Shown piece by piece: positions 17,573 through 23,455 of a stretch of DNA of 38,005 nucleotides; within the stretch, counting starts at the first letter, position 1, and the number at the start of each line of letters is the position of its first letter. The notes beneath the pieces are model-generated. The model searched no databases. It worked only from the letters and a program-made list of their open reading frames with translations, and had not been told where the DNA came from. The translations under genes were made by a program, and so were the position numbers. Origin of the DNA: a virus; IMG/VR virus record IMGVR_UViG_3300048554_000122, positions 1 to 38,005 of that record. One strand, given 5' to 3'.

Positions 17573-19255
17573 ATGAGCATTGAAAAGCTTAAACAACTCA
17601 AGGACTTCCGTAACTTCTTATATGTAGTTTGGAAACACTTGAACCTACCTAATCCTACTGATCTACAGTACGACATAGCTGACTTCATGCAACACGGTCC
17701 TAAACGATCTGTTATCATGGCGTTCCGTGGTGTAGGTAAGTCCTGGATATGTTCTGCCTATGCTGTTCATCAACTACTCCTAGACCCTACTAAGAACATA
17801 CTTGTTGTATCTGCCTCTAAGAACCGTGCTGATGACTTCTCTACCTTTACTTTGAAAATCATACACGACATTCCTGTTCTTCAAGGACTAATACCTAAGA
17901 ACGATCAAAGGTTCTCTAAGATAGCTTTTGATGTAGGACCTGCTCCTGCTGCTCACGCACCCTCCGTTAAGTCACTAGGTATATCCTCCCAGTTAACAGG
18001 TAGCCGAGCTGACATTATCATTGCTGACGATATAGAAGTTCCTAACAACTCTGCTACCCAAGGTATGCGTGATAAGCTAGATGAACAAGTAAAAGAGTTT
18101 GAAGCTATTATAAAGCCCTTAGACACCTCTAGGATTCTCTTTCTAGGTACACCGCAGTGCGAAGACAGTATCTATAACAAACTGCGTGAGAGAGGCTACG
18201 ACGCTCGTATATGGACCTCTGAGTATCCCAGTGAGGATTTAGTGTTAAAAAACTACGATAACGATATAGCTCCTTTTATAACAAATCAGATAACAGAAGA
18301 GACAGTAGGACGCACTACAGAGCCTCTTAGGTTCTCAGATATGGACCTAGAAGAGCGTAAGCTGTCTTATGGGCGTACAGGGTATGCTTTACAGTTCATG
18401 CTTAATCCTAGGCTATCTGACGCTGATAGATACCCTTTAAAGATAAATGATCTGATTATAACAGATATTGATAACGACTTAGCTCCTGAGAAGATTATAT
18501 GGTCCAGTGATCCAGATAACGAAAATAAAGACCTTCCTAATGTAGGACTAGGTGGAGATAGATACCACAGACCTTCTAAGACTATAGGTGATATGGTAGA
18601 GTATACTGGTTCTGTTCTTTCTATTGACCCTAGTGGTAGAGGAAAAGATGAAACAGGGTTTGCTGTTGTTAAGATGCTTAACGGTCAACTCTTTGTTCCT
18701 GAAGCTGGTGGTCTAAAAGGTGGGTACGATGATCAAACACTTAAACAATTAGTACACATAGCCAAGAATAACAAGGTTAACAAGATTATCATAGAGTCTA
18801 ACTTTGGTGATGGTATGTTCATGGAACTACTTAAACCTTTACTTATGACTTCCTACCCTTGTTCCGTTGAAGAAGTAAGACACAGTAAACAAAAAGAACT
18901 TAGAATCATTGATGTCCTGGAACCTGTACTTAATCAACATAAACTTATCGTAGATCCTTCTGTTGTTCAACATGACTATAAAAGTGCTCAAGGATATCCT
19001 ATAGAACATCAAGCTAAGTATATGTTATTCTATCAACTTAGTCGTATAACAAAAGATAAAGGTAGTCTTAATCACGATGATAGATTAGATGCTTTAAGTA
19101 TTGCTGTTAACTACTGGGTAGAACAAATGAATCAAGATGTTGATAATAACATTAACTTTAGAAAACAAGAACTACTAGATAAAGAGTTAACAAAGTTTAC
19201 TGATAGCTTTTATAAAAGAAGTGTTAAAGGTCCTAGAGCTATGCTTTGGTCGTAA
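17573..19255 (+). CDS. Terminase large subunit (gp19-like)
   Basis: The packaging motor and headful or terminus-cutting nuclease, 560 residues (T7 gp19 has 586). The Walker A-type loop is 'AFRGVGKS' at residues 50-57. Walker B is 'IIIADDIE' at 148-155. The RNase H-like nuclease domain has 'SIDPSGRGKDE' with Asp352, then 'IIIESNFGDGMF' and 'NHDDRLDAL' near the C-terminus, giving the acidic metal site. A GA dinucleotide run precedes the start (about 17549-17565) and may serve as a weak ribosome site. This is the last late gene; a terminator lies about 100 bases downstream. Confidence 0.96.
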   Translation: MSIEKLKQLKDFRNFLYVVWKHLNLPNPTDLQYDIADFMQHGPKRSVIMAFRGVGKSWICSAYAVHQLLLDPTKNILVVSASKNRADDFSTFTLKIIHDIPVLQGLIPKNDQRFSKIAFDVGPAPAAHAPSVKSLGISSQLTGSRADIIIADDIEVPNNSATQGMRDKLDEQVKEFEAIIKPLDTSRILFLGTPQCEDSIYNKLRERGYDARIWTSEYPSEDLVLKNYDNDIAPFITNQITEETVGRTTEPLRFSDMDLEERKLSYGRTGYALQFMLNPRLSDADRYPLKINDLIITDIDNDLAPEKIIWSSDPDNENKDLPNVGLGGDRYHRPSKTIGDMVEYTGSVLSIDPSGRGKDETGFAVVKMLNGQLFVPEAGGLKGGYDDQTLKQLVHIAKNNKVNKIIIESNFGDGMFMELLKPLLMTSYPCSVEEVRHSKQKELRIIDVLEPVLNQHKLIVDPSVVQHDYKSAQGYPIEHQAKYMLFYQLSRITKDKGSLNHDDRLDALSIAVNYWVEQMNQDVDNNINFRKQELLDKELTKFTDSFYKRSVKGPRAMLWS

Positions 19256-19311
19256 CTAACGTTACTCCTTCTATTAACAAATCTTTACATCTTAGTGATT
19301 AATATAAGTGC

Positions 19312-19320
19312 TGTTATAGT
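19312..19320 (+). promoter_or_regulatory. Extended -10-like box, copy 1
   Basis: TGTTATAGT matches the extended -10 form (TG-N-TATAAT with one mismatch) of sigma70 promoters. The identical 9-mer recurs at 20101 and 20474. No good -35 was seen. The terminator at 19356 lies just downstream, so this copy could only give a short RNA unless it is read through. Confidence 0.3.
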
Positions 19321-19338
19321 TAGTTTAAATACATAATT

Positions 19339-19362
19339 ATAAAGTATCTATAAGAGAGGGTC
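19339..19362 (+). promoter_or_regulatory. Putative phage promoter motif, copy 1
   Basis: This 24-base segment matches 19457-19480 at 20 positions. Both begin ATAAAGTAT and end AGGGTC. A long AT-rich block ending in GGG resembles the build of single-subunit RNA polymerase promoters, which start transcription at a run of G. Its 3' end overlaps the left arm of the terminator hairpin, so it may instead be a shared structural element. Confidence 0.4.
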
Positions 19363-19390
19363 GTCCCTGACAAAGACCCTCCCTCCTTTT
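19356..19390 (+). terminator. Intrinsic terminator after terminase
   Basis: GAGGGTC (19356-19362) pairs perfectly with GACCCTC (19375-19381) across a 12-base loop. A pyrimidine stretch ending in TTTT (19387-19390) follows. This is the strongest terminator-like hairpin in the control region and would end late transcription. Confidence 0.72.
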
Positions 19391-19456
19391 AAAACTATCT
19401 ATAGATATATGTTATTGGTCTTTAGACACACCTATCCTTAAAAAGGTTTTGTTAAT

Positions 19457-19480
19457 ATAAAGTATTTAAAGGACAGGGTC
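19457..19480 (+). promoter_or_regulatory. Putative phage promoter motif, copy 2
   Basis: Second copy of the motif at 19339, 118 bases downstream, with the same ATAAAGTAT opening and AGGGTC ending. It is followed by a purine-rich leader (AAGAAGGAGAAGAACGAAG), and the small gene at 19648 is the next reading frame. Conservation of both ends across non-coding DNA argues for function. Confidence 0.42.
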
Positions 19481-19513
19481 TTCTTGTTGTTACAAGCTAA
19501 GAAGGAGAAGAAC

Positions 19514-19535
19514 GAAGTATCGACTTCTTTATTTT
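19514..19535 (+). terminator. Terminator-like hairpin
   Basis: GAAGT (19514-19518), loop ATCG, ACTTC (19523-19527), then TTTATTTT. The stem is short, but with a tight loop and T run it could terminate or stabilise an RNA starting at 19457-19480. Confidence 0.4.
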
Positions 19536-19647
19536 AAGTCGCTATTATTCTTGTAAGACCTTATTGTTTTAATAGGTACACCTTGAGGAGTCCCTAGATA
19601 AACATTATAAACGATTTTCAGATTTGTAAAGCCTTAAATTTAACATC

Positions 19648-19839
19648 ATGGATATAGATACTCAGACAGACTTGTTAACCAACGACTTATGCAATATAAT
19701 AAATCGCTATAAAGGGGAGTTCGATTTGAATGACCAAACAATCATAGGGGTTCTGGAGTTCGTTAAATATGACTTATTAGCTACCAGTGTTATAGAGTTT
19801 GATCCAGACTTTGACCTAGAAGAAGATGATGACGAGTAG
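19648..19839 (+). CDS. Small acidic protein of unknown function
   Basis: A 63-residue protein, isolated between two non-coding stretches. It has a helical core ('GVLEFVKYDLLATS', about residues 34-47) and an acidic tail with eight acidic residues among the last nine. It has no Shine-Dalgarno site (ATCATGG context). Strongly acidic small proteins at the start of T7-like early regions include DNA mimics such as Ocr. That comparison is only by charge and location, and I see no homology. It is the first gene downstream of the promoter-like motif. Confidence 0.6.
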   Translation: MDIDTQTDLLTNDLCNIINRYKGEFDLNDQTIIGVLEFVKYDLLATSVIEFDPDFDLEEDDDE

Positions 19840-19905
19840 TTCAATTGTATTAGATTTTCATTTTAGTTGAAAAAATTTGAGGGGGTTACGCTATATACGC
19901 GTGCG

Positions 19906-19959
19906 TTAAAATACCCCGTGCGTGCCTGCGTTTTTCTACTGGCGGTGGGGTATGTTTAA
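19906..19959. repeat. GC-rich hairpin
   Basis: TTAAAATACCCC (19906-19917) pairs with GGGGTAT-G-TTTAA (19947-19959), with one bulged G. The loop contains CGTGCGTGCCTGCG and a TTTTT run. A related GCGTGCGTT lies just upstream (19899-19907). GC-rich DNA here stands out against AT-rich surroundings. It could be a terminator, a packaging or cleavage signal, or an origin element. Confidence 0.55.
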
Positions 19960-20071
19960 CAAATCGACAATCAATGCTTTTCATAAATCGTTGGTATTCA
20001 ATAGAGTTATGGGATTAAATCGTACAATATGGATTATGTCTAATTGTTAATAATCAACGACTTAGGTTATT

Positions 20072-20127
20072 TTACACGAGTAAAGCAAGTATAACTCTTT
20101 TGTTATAGTATTACACAAGTAAAGCAA
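20072..20127. repeat. Tandem pair TTACACrAGTAAAGCAA
   Basis: Copies at 20072-20088 and 20111-20127 differ at one position in 17 and are 39 bases apart. The inverted repeat TATAAC-TCTTTT-GTTATA (20090-20107), which includes a TGTTATAGT box, sits between them. The arrangement looks like protein-binding sites flanking a promoter. Confidence 0.55.
20101..20109 (+). promoter_or_regulatory. Extended -10-like box, copy 2
   Basis: TGTTATAGT, identical to the boxes at 19312 and 20474, lies between the two tandem repeats. No convincing -35 hexamer at 16-18 bases. A host promoter for early transcription is plausible because T7 uses tandem host promoters at this location. Confidence 0.33.
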
Positions 20128-20139
20128 ATCGAACAAACA

Positions 20140-20155
20140 AGCTTATTGATAAGCT
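20140..20155. repeat. Perfect inverted repeat AGCTTAT-TG-ATAAGCT
   Basis: Seven-base arms with a two-base spacer, located between the tandem repeat pair and the iteron-like array. Such short-spacer palindromes are typical operator or protein dimer sites. The spacer is too short for an RNA loop without opening the top of the stem. Confidence 0.4.
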
Positions 20156-20194
20156 GTTATCACTTGTAAATTTTGTATTTCTTCTTCGTTTAAT

Positions 20195-20281
20195 TTTGAT
20201 TAGTCAAAGTCTCTAACAATCATTAGTCAAAGTCTCTATCTACTATCAATCAAACTCTTTACTTTGATTAGTCAAAGTCTT
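20195..20281. repeat. Iteron-like array of AGTCAAAGTCT repeats
   Basis: Four copies share the AGTCAAAGTCT core. Aligning the G of AGTC gives positions 20203, 20226, 20249 (degenerate, AATCAAACTCT) and 20271, so the spacing is 23, 23 and 22 bases. Copies 1 and 4 are extended to TTTGATTAGTCAAAGTCT, which contains the inverted repeat TTTGA-TTAG-TCAAA. Regular spacing near two helical turns places each site on about the same DNA face, as in replication iterons or operator arrays. Confidence 0.68.
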
Positions 20282-20473
20282 TTAAACACCGCTTAAACAC
20301 TACAAATTAAACCTCAATCTTTTCATAAAGTCCTGCCAGAGATAGCTTTGCAACAAATGTTTTCGCTTTAACTCTATAAAAAACACCTTGTTAAAACTTT
20401 TTTTAATCTTTTTTATCTCATTAAATATCAATAGTTTACCTACTGATTTTGTAAGCATAGCTATTGACTTGCA

Positions 20474-20482
20474 TGTTATAGT
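20474..20482 (+). promoter_or_regulatory. Extended -10-like box upstream of early genes
   Basis: TGTTATAGT lies 44 bases before the first early ATG at 20527, so a transcript starting about 7 bases later would have a leader of roughly 37 bases. TTGACT occurs at 20465-20470 but is too close to act as its -35. This is the best-placed candidate for an early host promoter. Confidence 0.4.
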
Positions 20483-20505
20483 AGAAATCGAACCAATTAT
20501 TAATT

Positions 20506-20542
20506 ACAAAATAGAAAATCAATATTATGAACCAAGAAAAAT
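20506..20542 (+). repeat. Duplicated translation-start leader, copy 1
   Basis: ACAAAATAGAAAAT (20506-20519), then 7 bases, then ATGAACCAAGA, matches 20747-20784 almost base for base. It covers the leader and first codons of the gene at 20527. A-rich and without a Shine-Dalgarno sequence. Confidence 0.65.
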
Positions 20543-20730
20543 CAAAAGTAGAATTATTAGCAAACGAATACACTGATTGGCTAGTGGAGAACATCGACAA
20601 AGAATATATAGAAAATCAATGTTGTAGTGCTGATTCCATCTTGTGGGATAGCGTTGAATTAAAACTCAATGAAGATCAAAAGCTGTGGCTCAAAAGATTT
20701 ATTACTCGTTGGGACAAAGCTTATCTTTAA
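20527..20730 (+). CDS. Early protein of unknown function
   Basis: A 67-residue soluble protein, acidic in the middle, with paired Cys (CCSAD, about residues 32-36) and several Trp residues ('WLKRFITRWDKAYL' at the end). It is the first gene of the dense early block. It shares its leader and first codons (MNQEK versus MNQDK) with the gene at 20768, although the rest is not obviously alike. No family recognised; a host-takeover role is inferred from position only. Confidence 0.6.
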   Translation: MNQEKSKVELLANEYTDWLVENIDKEYIENQCCSADSILWDSVELKLNEDQKLWLKRFITRWDKAYL

Positions 20731-20746
20731 TTTTAACCAACAACCA

Positions 20747-20784
20747 ACAAAATAGAAAATAAACAATATGAACCAAGATAAATT
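20747..20784 (+). repeat. Duplicated translation-start leader, copy 2
   Basis: Second copy of the element at 20506, 241 bases downstream, spanning ACAAAATAGAAAAT (20747-20760), 7 bases, and ATGAACCAAGA. It is preceded by AACCAACAACC, a motif that recurs before other early starts. Confidence 0.65.
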
Positions 20785-21115
20785 CAATTCACTAATAGAT
20801 TCACTTGTTGAGTCTGTTAAAGATTATAACCTCGATACATCATTCGATTATTACAACGCCATCATTGAGATATGTGCAAACTGCGATTATTCATTTGTTT
20901 ATTACAAAGCGTGGCAATTAGTCAATTTTGTAAGATTCGAGCATTTCAACGTTGAAGGCTTAGGCTTATTTTATGAGGTGGAAACGGAAGTCAAAGACAA
21001 TGACCATAACACCGATGATGTAAACTTAGATGATTATATGTTATCTTACGCTTTCAATATTCTAAAGGTTGCAACGCTTAAAAAGTATGAATCACAAGTA
21101 AAGGAATTAGCATAA
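20768..21115 (+). CDS. Early protein of unknown function
   Basis: A 115-residue, acidic, mainly helical protein. It is rich in Tyr and Phe in the middle ('CDYSFVYYKAWQLVNFVRFE') and has an Asp/Asn-rich stretch 'VKDNDHNTDDVNLDDY' (about residues 75-90). No family recognised. The stop is followed by one base and then the next ATG (TAATATG), suggesting termination-reinitiation. Confidence 0.62.
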   Translation: MNQDKFNSLIDSLVESVKDYNLDTSFDYYNAIIEICANCDYSFVYYKAWQLVNFVRFEHFNVEGLGLFYEVETEVKDNDHNTDDVNLDDYMLSYAFNILKVATLKKYESQVKELA

Positions 21116-21116
21116 T

Positions 21117-21314
21117 ATGAAAACTAAAATTAAACCTTGGAATATCAAGCAACTCTATAATGCCATGCTGGAAGATTTAAACTCATGCCATACTGACTTT
21201 GAAAGAATGATGTGCAAAACTATATGTAAAAAAGAAATAAGAGAGAAAGCAAAAGAGTTTGAAAAGATACGCAAGCTTACTCCAGTTGAACTCGCAATAT
21301 TGGAAAATATCTAA
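21117..21314 (+). CDS. Early protein of unknown function
   Basis: A 65-residue, basic, helical protein ('CKTICKKEIREKAKEFEKIR'), with three Cys residues. It is tightly packed: one base after the previous stop and two bases before the next start. No Shine-Dalgarno sequence is visible, so translation probably depends on its neighbours. Function unknown. Confidence 0.58.
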   Translation: MKTKIKPWNIKQLYNAMLEDLNSCHTDFERMMCKTICKKEIREKAKEFEKIRKLTPVELAILENI

Positions 21315-21316
21315 AT

Positions 21317-22021
21317 ATGAAACCCAACGGCTTTTTAATTCATGAAGGCAGTAAGAACGGCGAAAAGTTTGCCGTAATTGCCACCTTAAAAACAAGCAAT
21401 CGCAAAACAGGCAACATGATTCAATTGTGGATTCTGTTAGCTGATCATAGCCCAGTTGATGGCGTAAAAAGTGGATTGGATGCATCGACTATTTGTACTG
21501 GTTGCAAATTTGCGAGTGGGAATGGATGTTATGTAAATGTTGGACAAGCTCCCAATTCAATATGGAAGGCATACAAGGCAAATAAATATCCTAAATTGGA
21601 TCCTTTTCTTTACTCTAATGTTTTTAATGGTAGAAAGGTTCGTTTTGGAGCATATGGCAACCCTTCTTTAATACCTTTAAGTATTGTTAAAATGATTACA
21701 GAATCATGCGAGGGATGGACGGGATACTTTCACGACTGGCAAACTATGTCTAAGGAAAAGGCTACCGCTTACGGCAATTATTTCATGGCATCGACTGAGA
21801 CGAACGATTCAGTAAGACGAGCAAAGGAAAAGAATTTGCGTTATTTCCATGTATCACCAGAACAACCAAAGGGCACGATTGAATGCTTAGCAGATAGTAA
21901 AGGATTATCGTGCGATCAATGCCAGCTTTGCAAAGGTAATCGTATCGGAGCAAAGTCAATATGGATAAATCCTCATGGAAGCAAAAAGAAAAGAGCAATA
22001 GAACAAGCAATAAGTAATTAA
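21317..22021 (+). CDS. Cys-rich conserved protein (DUF7227-like)
   Basis: A 234-residue protein and the largest early gene before the RNA polymerase. It has 'RKTGNMIQLWIL' (about residues 36-47), 'CTGCKFASGNGCYVNVGQAP' (about 55-74), then 'RFGAYGNPSLIPL' (about 112-124) and 'CEGWTGYFHDWQ', and a C-terminal 'CDQCQLCKGN' knuckle. This pattern of two Cys clusters around a CYVNxGQAP core matches a family found on plasmids and phages of many bacteria. I believe it is DUF7227. Biochemical function is unknown. The Cys sets could bind zinc or an iron-sulphur cluster. It is an outlier in size and conservation among the small early genes. Confidence 0.75.
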   Translation: MKPNGFLIHEGSKNGEKFAVIATLKTSNRKTGNMIQLWILLADHSPVDGVKSGLDASTICTGCKFASGNGCYVNVGQAPNSIWKAYKANKYPKLDPFLYSNVFNGRKVRFGAYGNPSLIPLSIVKMITESCEGWTGYFHDWQTMSKEKATAYGNYFMASTETNDSVRRAKEKNLRYFHVSPEQPKGTIECLADSKGLSCDQCQLCKGNRIGAKSIWINPHGSKKKRAIEQAISN

Positions 22022-22040
22022 TACTAACTAATAAATATAC

Positions 22041-22178
22041 ATGAAAAAACCGACCGACATAGAAGAATTATTCACATCATTAAAAACAAGCAAAAGGGAA
22101 CAAGCTGTTATCTGGCTTCTATCGCCAGTAATAGTATTGACTTCATGGGCTGTCTTGATTTGGATTTGCTCGCAATAA
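22041..22178 (+). CDS. Small single-span membrane protein
   Basis: A 45-residue protein with a polar N-terminal half containing several Lys and one C-terminal membrane span (about residues 23-43, 'VIWLLSPVIVLTSWAVLIWI'). The start is preceded by the AT-rich leader CTAACTAATAAATATAC without a Shine-Dalgarno site. It would be a tail-anchored or N-in inner-membrane protein. Function unknown; it could be an early exclusion or host-membrane factor. Confidence 0.55.
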   Translation: MKKPTDIEELFTSLKTSKREQAVIWLLSPVIVLTSWAVLIWICSQ

Positions 22179-22200
22179 CCTACAAAGAAAATAAAATATT

Positions 22201-22461
22201 ATGAAAATAGAACTATATAAACCTTGTTATTTAGTCCAAGATGTTGATGAATATATACACGAAGACCTTTTCAATGTCCTTTATGGGAGTTGTTTAAATC
22301 GTGAGGATGAAATTTTAATGAGTTTACATCTTTTGAATGTTTGGATGGAGTCTAACTTTGAAAACGAAGCTAGTTATTTGGATGAATATACCTGTGAGTT
22401 TTTAAAAGATGTTTACTACAAAATAAACAAGCAGATAGGATATGTGATATTTAGACTATGA
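22201..22461 (+). CDS. Early acidic protein of unknown function
   Basis: An 86-residue acidic protein with many aromatic residues and three Cys. No family recognised. The leader ACAAAGAAAATAAAATATT resembles the duplicated leader of the genes at 20527 and 20768. It overlaps the next gene by four bases (ATGA), so the two are coupled. Confidence 0.6.
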   Translation: MKIELYKPCYLVQDVDEYIHEDLFNVLYGSCLNREDEILMSLHLLNVWMESNFENEASYLDEYTCEFLKDVYYKINKQIGYVIFRL

Positions 22462-22655
22462 GCGTAACCGAATACATTGACGACACCGCCTTTGTTTACC
22501 GCATTAAATCAGATTATAAAGAGGTCTATATCGAGTGGCACATGAAAGACTTACCACACTTGTTCACTGGGCGAGCGAGTAGCCATGAAGAAAAGATTGA
22601 ACAATACAAAAGCGTACTGAAAGAACTTAAGAAACTAAATAATAGAAAGAAATAA
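22458..22655 (+). CDS. Early protein of unknown function
   Basis: A 65-residue protein with alternating aromatic and charged residues in the first half ('AFVYRIKSDYKEVYIEWHMK', about 11-30), which looks like a small beta hairpin. A basic helical tail ends in 'KKLNNRKK'. It is coupled to the preceding gene through ATGA and followed by one base and the next ATG. Function unknown. Confidence 0.58.
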   Translation: MSVTEYIDDTAFVYRIKSDYKEVYIEWHMKDLPHLFTGRASSHEEKIEQYKSVLKELKKLNNRKK

Positions 22656-22656
22656 T

Positions 22657-22899
22657 ATGAAACATATAGTAATAACTCACACGCTCTCACAGGGCTACAT
22701 ACCAGCTTATCGAAACGAAGACGGCACACCTGTTGTATTTAAAGATGAATCAACAGCTACAGCAGAGATAACTGACGCTATGCATTCTTACAACCAAGCA
22801 CGATTAAACGAAGGGGAGTACGAAGATTTAATGTGCGAACCTGAAGACTGGGCAGTTAGCGTAGAAGAAGCTGAAAAAGAATACGGAATCAAACTATAA
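22657..22899 (+). CDS. Early acidic protein of unknown function
   Basis: An 80-residue acidic protein opening with a beta-type segment ('MKHIVITHTLSQGYIPAY') and 'TPVVFKDESTATAEITDAM', followed by a helical Glu-rich end. The layout (beta strands, then 'F.d...A'-like helix start) resembles small phage proteins that describe a value per residue or field, but no named family can be assigned. Confidence 0.6.
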   Translation: MKHIVITHTLSQGYIPAYRNEDGTPVVFKDESTATAEITDAMHSYNQARLNEGEYEDLMCEPEDWAVSVEEAEKEYGIKL

Positions 22900-22920
22900 A
22901 ACCAAACCAATAAAACCAAC

Positions 22921-23112
22921 ATGAGTAAACAATACGAAATAGAATTAAAGAGTACAACTTATCGTACCTTTTATGTACAGGCTGATTCAATGGATGATGC
23001 TATTAATAAAGCTGAAGACCAAGCTTGGGATGATGAAGAGATCAGTCGTGCTTGGTGCGATAATATGGAAGTCAATAAAGGATGGGAACAAGACAATGAA
23101 GAAGCCAATTAA
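22921..23112 (+). CDS. Small DpnD/PcfM-like protein
   Basis: A 63-residue acidic protein. 'YEIELKSTTYRTFYVQADSM' (about residues 4-23) followed by 'DDAINKAEDQAWD' has the pattern of two beta strands then an Ala-rich helix seen in DpnD/PcfM-like small proteins of phages and mobile elements. Their function is not established. The leader AACCAAACCAATAAAACCAAC is purine-poor in G and lacks a Shine-Dalgarno site. Confidence 0.5.
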   Translation: MSKQYEIELKSTTYRTFYVQADSMDDAINKAEDQAWDDEEISRAWCDNMEVNKGWEQDNEEAN

Positions 23113-23130
23113 AATGAATAGAAAGAAACC

Positions 23131-23331
23131 ATGAAAATAAGAAAGAAACATAGAAAGCCTTTAAAAAACTATCAGCTTTATGCTGACCATACCTTACCGA
23201 GTGGAATTGTTAAACAACGAGCCATTAGCGAGGTAGAAGCACGCAGTGTTGAAGAAGCAAGTAAGACAGGGTTTAGCCTTGCAAAGATGTTAGGCATGAC
23301 TTTCACGCACGCTAAAGAGGTGACGATATGA
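23131..23331 (+). CDS. Small basic early protein
   Basis: A 66-residue protein with a very basic N-terminus (MKIRKKHRKP). A strand-helix pattern follows ('RAISEVEARSVEEASKTGFS'), again like small phage proteins with an 'Ax(S/N)xEEA' helix start. It overlaps the tiny lipoprotein gene downstream by four bases (ATGA). Function unknown. Confidence 0.58.
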   Translation: MKIRKKHRKPLKNYQLYADHTLPSGIVKQRAISEVEARSVEEASKTGFSLAKMLGMTFTHAKEVTI

Positions 23332-23450
23332 AAACTAAACTTATACTTATCTTGTTACTCGTCTTATCGAGTTGCAAAAGTCCTCGACTAACCGACAGAT
23401 GTAGCGATAAAGCTCACGGCACTTGTCCAATCTGTTATTTTAAACACTAA
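23328..23450 (+). CDS. Tiny lipoprotein, 40 residues
   Basis: The ATG overlaps the upstream stop (ATGA). Residues 1-15 are a short signal sequence (MKTKLILILLLVLSS) followed by Cys16, giving the lipobox LSSC, with Lys at +2 after Cys. The mature peptide of 25 residues is basic and has three more Cys (RCSDKAHGTCPICYFKH). Rz1-type outer-membrane spanins are similarly tiny lipoproteins, but this one is in the early region and lacks proline richness. It could instead be an early envelope-acting protein, for example for superinfection exclusion. Confidence 0.6.
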   Translation: MKTKLILILLLVLSSCKSPRLTDRCSDKAHGTCPICYFKH

Positions 23451-23455
23451 TTCCT

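Larger units (their letters stand above)
19256..19647. other. Non-coding region between terminase and early region
   Basis: There are 392 bases without a convincing gene. The region contains an intrinsic terminator (19356-19390), two copies of a 24-base motif (19339-19362 and 19457-19480) and a TGTTATAGT box (19312-19320). It also has a 12-base palindrome, TATCTATAGATA (19396-19407), a weak CCTT-aaa-AAGG hairpin with a T run (19436-19450), and a second terminator-like hairpin (19514-19535). In T7 the corresponding interval spans the genome right and left ends. The physical termini may therefore lie here or in 19840-20526. Confidence 0.7.
19840..20526. other. Non-coding control region (candidate DNA ends, early promoters, origin)
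   Basis: There are 687 AT-rich bases without a convincing gene. In order it holds a GC-rich segment with a large stem (19906-19959), a tandem pair of 17-base repeats (20072 and 20111) and an inverted repeat TATAAC/GTTATA (20090-20107). It continues with an AGCTTAT-TG-ATAAGCT hairpin (20140-20155), four regularly spaced AGTCAAAGTCT-type repeats (20195-20281) and extended -10-like boxes (20101, 20474). A TTG-started 62-codon frame at 20388 is probably spurious. The density of repeats is unlike the rest of the genome. Confidence 0.75.

Noticed and set aside
20195-20281. The AGTCAAAGTCT repeats as a CRISPR array
   Set aside because: Repeats are only about 11-18 bases with 22-23 base spacing, leaving no spacers of typical length, and no cas gene is present.
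20388-20576. 62-codon frame with a signal-like hydrophobic start
   Set aside because: It needs a TTG start, has no ribosome site and overlaps the better-supported gene at 20527 together with its duplicated leader.
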